Below, piece by piece: positions 61,790 to 64,000 of a stretch of DNA of 64,000 nucleotides. Under the pieces are notes generated by a model. It searched no databases. It worked only from the letters and a program-made list of their open reading frames with translations, and was not told the origin of the DNA. The stretch comes from Falsigemmobacter faecalis. GTDB lineage: Bacteria > Pseudomonadota > Alphaproteobacteria > Rhodobacterales > Rhodobacteraceae. The stretch is from positions 104,331 to 168,330 of the forward strand of contig NZ_RRAZ01000006.1 in NCBI RefSeq assembly GCF_003863335.1, written 5' to 3'. The position numbers and the translations under genes were made by a program. Within the stretch, counting starts at the first letter, position 1. Each line of letters starts with the position of its first letter.

Positions 61790-61823
61790 CTAAGGGTTGC
61801 AGCCTGCCGGAGCAATCCCTTAG
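61790..61823 (-). promoter_or_regulatory. Hairpin between the aminotransferase and ppiD genes
   Basis: On the minus strand CTAAGGGATTGC and GCAACCCTTAG form an 11-bp stem with one bulged A and an 11-base loop. There is no T-run. It may be an attenuating or stabilising structure in the ppiD leader. Confidence 0.4.
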
Positions 61824-61839
61824 CCATGTCAGCGCCGGT

Positions 61840-63027
61840 TCAACGGCGCGTCAGCGTCAGCCGCGCGAGGCGCGAGGCCATCTCCTGCAGCCCCGCAGCA
61901 TCGCAATTGGCGAAGGCGATCCGCATCTGTCCATGGGCCTCTGCCGCGCCTTCGGGGTTAAACATCGTGCCCGGCAGCATCAGGATGCCCTGCTGTGCAA
62001 GGATCGCCCTGGCGATCTCCGGCCCCCTGCCCGCAAAGGGATGGCGCGCATAGGCAAAGAATGCCCCGGCCCCCATCAGCTCCCAGCCCGGCAGATCGGC
62101 CATGGCAGCTTCCACGGCACGGCGGCGGTTCAGGATTTCCTGACGCTCGCCCTCAACCCAGGGCCCAAGGTTCCGCATCCCCCAAAGCGCTGCGATCTGG
62201 CCCAGCTGCCCCGGGCAGATCGCCACGGTATCAAGGAATTTCTCCACCTCAGCCATCCGCGCCTCTGAGGCGACGATGGCCCCCACGCGGTGCCCGGTCA
62301 GGCGATATGCCTTTGAAAAGCTGTAAAGCTGCACCAGAACATCCGACCAGTCCGGATCCATGAAAAGATCATGCACCCGACCGTCACGGCTGTCGAAATC
62401 GCGGTAGGTCTCATCGACGATCAGCGTGATGCCGCGCGCGCGGCAGAGATCGCGAAACGCAGCCATCGTCTCAGCGGGATATTCCGCGCCGCCCGGATTA
62501 TTGGGCGAGACCAGAACAATCGCGCGGGTGCGATCGGTGATCAGCCGCGCGGCGGCCTCTGCCTCAGGGATCAGCCCCGCACCAGGGGTCAGCGGAACGG
62601 CCTTCACGCCCTGCATATCGAGCCACATCTTGTGGTTGAAATACCACGGCACGGTCAGGATCACCTCATCGCCGGGGGCGGCCAGGGTGGCCAGGACGGC
62701 GCAGAAGGCCTGATTGCACCCCTGGGTGATCGCCACCTGCGCGGCGGTGATCTGCCCCGCATAGGCCTGCGACCACTGCTGCGCGATCTCTGCGCGCAAC
62801 TCATCCATGCCCAGAACCGCACCATAAAGATGCGCCGCCGGCAGGTTCAGGGCCGCATCCGCAATCGCCTGGCGCAGCGGCAGCGGCGGCACATCCGTGG
62901 GCGCCGCCTGCGAGACATTGATCAGCGACAGCCCGGCGGGCAGCACCGTGGACGCCCGCCAGCGGTGCGCCTCCATCACCGGCGGGGCAAAAGTGGCGGC
63001 CATGGCGGGATTCAGCGGACGGATCAT
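61840..63027 (-). CDS. Class I/II pyridoxal-phosphate aminotransferase
   Basis: A 395-residue fold-type I aminotransferase. Landmarks are ITQGCNQAFCAVLATLAAPGDEVI near 100-123, SPNNPGGAEYP near 174-184, the DETY motif near 205 and the PLP lysine in YSFSKAYRLTGHRVGAIVAS near 235-254 (SFSK). The carboxylate-binding Arg is in QMRIAFANCD near 369. The substrate is not evident; it does not look like the aspC-type protein at 40.4 kb in its N-terminus. It precedes ppiD by 82 bp on the same strand and is divergent from a lipoprotein gene. Confidence 0.88.
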   Translation of the reverse strand: MIRPLNPAMAATFAPPVMEAHRWRASTVLPAGLSLINVSQAAPTDVPPLPLRQAIADAALNLPAAHLYGAVLGMDELRAEIAQQWSQAYAGQITAAQVAITQGCNQAFCAVLATLAAPGDEVILTVPWYFNHKMWLDMQGVKAVPLTPGAGLIPEAEAAARLITDRTRAIVLVSPNNPGGAEYPAETMAAFRDLCRARGITLIVDETYRDFDSRDGRVHDLFMDPDWSDVLVQLYSFSKAYRLTGHRVGAIVASEARMAEVEKFLDTVAICPGQLGQIAALWGMRNLGPWVEGERQEILNRRRAVEAAMADLPGWELMGAGAFFAYARHPFAGRGPEIARAILAQQGILMLPGTMFNPEGAAEAHGQMRIAFANCDAAGLQEMASRLARLTLTRR

Positions 63028-63219
63028 CAGTCAGGTCTCCTGTATCAGGGCAAATTGCCCCCGGACCCGCGTCTCTGCAAGAGCGATCTGCACCCCTTCC
63101 GGAACCACCCTGCGGGTCGAAGGCTTGTCGCAGGGGGCGGAAATCGCCGTGCCTTTGCGCAACTTCGTTGCCCGAAGCCCGGGCATCCGCTATCCCAAAG
63201 CTGTCTGCCGGAGAGTTAC

Positions 63220-63807
63220 ATGACCCGTTTTCGTCTGCCCGCCGCCCTGATGATCGCAGCCCTGGCCCTCTCGGCCTGCGAAACCCGCACCGGGCTGACC
63301 CCGCCGCCGGCCATGCTGACCCAGCATTTCAAGCTCGGCCACGCGGTGGTGATCGCCGAAAACGCGACCAAAGCGCCGATCTCACGCGATGCCACTTCCG
63401 CGCAGCTTGAGGCCGCGGTCAGCAAAGCGGTGAAAGACCGCTTCACCCGCCTCGATGGCAATGCCTTCTATCACCTGGGCATCAATGTTGACGGCTATGC
63501 CCTGGCGCCCCCCGGTGTGCCGCTGGTCGTCTCGCCGAAATCGGTGATGATCGTCTCGGTCACGCTGATGTCGGACACCGCGGGCGGCAAAAAGCTGAAC
63601 GAAAAGCCCGAACAGCTCACCGTTTTTGAGACGCTTTCTGCGGGCACGGCCATCGGCTCGGGCCTGACGAAATCCGCCGAAGAGCAGCTTGAGAACCTCG
63701 CCTTCAACACCGCGCTGGCGATCGAAGACTGGCTCGGTAAAAACCCGCAGTTCTTCGATCCGAGCGCAAAACCCCTCGTCCGGGAAGCCGGCGCTGCGGC
63801 TCAGTAA
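63220..63807 (+). CDS. Hypothetical lipoprotein
   Basis: I do not recognise this 195-residue protein. It has a lipoprotein signal peptide with lipobox ALSAC (Cys about 20). The mature part contains VSKAVKDRFTRLDGNAFYHLGINVDGYALAPPGVP and KSVMIVSVTLMSDTAGGKKLN, a mixed alpha/beta domain with no motif known to me. The GT-GSGLTKSAEEQL segment near 140-155 precedes a C-terminal helix. The start follows CCGGAGAG; the ORF is open far upstream only as antisense of the aminotransferase. It lies before tuf but is separated by 136 bp. Confidence 0.72.
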   Translation: MTRFRLPAALMIAALALSACETRTGLTPPPAMLTQHFKLGHAVVIAENATKAPISRDATSAQLEAAVSKAVKDRFTRLDGNAFYHLGINVDGYALAPPGVPLVVSPKSVMIVSVTLMSDTAGGKKLNEKPEQLTVFETLSAGTAIGSGLTKSAEEQLENLAFNTALAIEDWLGKNPQFFDPSAKPLVREAGAAAQ

Positions 63808-63848
63808 GCATAACGCGGCTGAATCACGTCAGTTTTTTCCACAACGCC

Positions 63849-63876
63849 TTGAAAATCCGCGGCGGCAGGGATAAAT
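63849..63876 (+). promoter_or_regulatory. Candidate promoter of tuf
   Basis: TTGAAA (63849-63854) and ATAAAT (63871-63876) at 16-bp spacing lie about 70 bp before the tuf start. Confidence 0.4.
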
Positions 63877-63943
63877 GCGCCGTGGTATTGAATCGGGCCG
63901 TCCGTTTCTTGCGGCGGCCCCCTTGAATGGGGATGGCCGCAAT

Positions 63944-64000
63944 ATGGCGAAGTCCAAGTTTGAACGGAACAAACCGCACGTCAACATCGGCACCATCGGC
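63944..64000 (+). CDS. tuf: Elongation factor Tu, 5' end only
   Basis: The last 57 bases encode MAKSKFERNKPHVNIGTIG, the invariant N-terminus of bacterial EF-Tu, up to just before the GHVDHGKT GTP-binding loop. The gene runs off the right edge. EF-Tu delivers aminoacyl-tRNA to the ribosome. Because a lipoprotein gene and not fusA precedes it, this is probably the tuf copy outside the rpsL-rpsG-fusA operon, which in proteobacteria is often followed by trnW-secE. Confidence 0.93.
   Translation, partial: MAKSKFERNKPHVNIGTIG

Noticed and set aside
59880..61793. A 637-codon plus-strand frame opposite ppiD, and similar long frames opposite glnD (10566-12242), leuA (44121-45782) and trpE (58096-59952)
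   Set aside because: All are complementary to clear genes and have no family motifs or ribosome sites.
61609..61827. Trp leader peptide upstream of ppiD-trpE
   Set aside because: The small ORF there has a few Trp codons, but they overlap the ppiD gene, not a leader, and no antiterminator pairing with a terminator before trpE exists; the ppiD-trpE gap is only 26 bp.

Overview
The window is a GC-rich, densely packed stretch of chromosome from an alphaproteobacterium of the order Rhodobacterales; the genus is not determined. The evidence is the gene content and local orders such as ubiE-ubiB, mutM-enoyl-CoA hydratase-rpsT-dnaA, glnK-amtB, rsmI-yraN-gshB and ppiD-trpE, a COQ9 homologue, a DUF1150 protein beside an Hsp20, an FnrL-type site in front of ccoG, and GANTC (CcrM) sites in front of dnaA. 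Nearly everything is core metabolism. I see no tRNA or rRNA gene, CRISPR array, prophage or intact transposon.

Layout. 1-4 kb: the 5' part of ccoG (cut by the left edge), then a coaBC-dut-moeB operon. 4-8.7 kb: a glutathione S-transferase, comM, and the rsmI-yraN-gshB block. 8.8-14.3 kb: an LpoA-like lipoprotein, glnD and murJ, overlapping head to tail. 14.4-18.1 kb: a class A penicillin-binding protein and L-serine dehydratase. 18.3-20.1 kb: glnK-amtB. 20.2-22.2 kb: purE, purK and a YdcH protein. 22.3-26.7 kb: Hsp20 with DUF1150, a secreted lipase-like protein, a Nudix protein, ubiB and ubiE. 26.8-31.4 kb: a membrane protein, mutM, enoyl-CoA hydratase, rpsT and dnaA. 31.5-38.5 kb: ppaC, a HAD phosphatase, a MaoC hydratase, ribF, trmJ, a ThiE-like protein, selO and a bactofilin. 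38.6-43.6 kb: a thioesterase, a crotonase, an aminotransferase, sdhE, a PetP/LdtR-type MarR regulator, coq9 and rpsU. 44-46 kb: leuA behind a leucine leader peptide. 46.7-57.8 kb: a hydroxyacid dehydrogenase, csaA, proC, a YbjN protein, two secreted proteins, secA, a parvulin, argJ and mutT. 58.4-64 kb: trpE, ppiD, an aminotransferase, a lipoprotein and the start of tuf.

The most interesting signals are mainly outside the long ORFs. Upstream of leuA is a 28-codon leader ORF (44184-44270) ending in a run of Leu codons. It overlaps mutually exclusive hairpins, has a promoter placed so that the mRNA could be leaderless, and its terminator-like stem lacks a U-tract. Two decayed copies of one IS5-like element lie in opposite orientation at about 46.0-46.6 and 57.9-58.4 kb and bracket an 11-kb gene block; the second copy abuts the trpE stop codon. 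A dispersed intergenic repeat, a GC hairpin followed by GAGTATTTGGAAAAGCCAAA, occurs five times. Candidate regulatory sites link genes to known Rhodobacterales regulons: FnrL at ccoG, a CtrA-like site at comM, an RpoH-type promoter at hsp20, a PhaR-type box at the MaoC hydratase and a GANTC cluster at dnaA.

The genes connect along familiar lines. GlnD uridylylates GlnK, which controls AmtB. CoaBC, UbiB/UbiE/COQ9, SdhE and RibF supply cofactors. PurE/PurK, LeuA, ProC, ArgJ and TrpE are biosynthetic. SecA, the parvulin, PpiD, the PBP, MurJ, the LpoA-like protein and the bactofilin serve export and the envelope. All calls come from reading motifs; no database search was possible.
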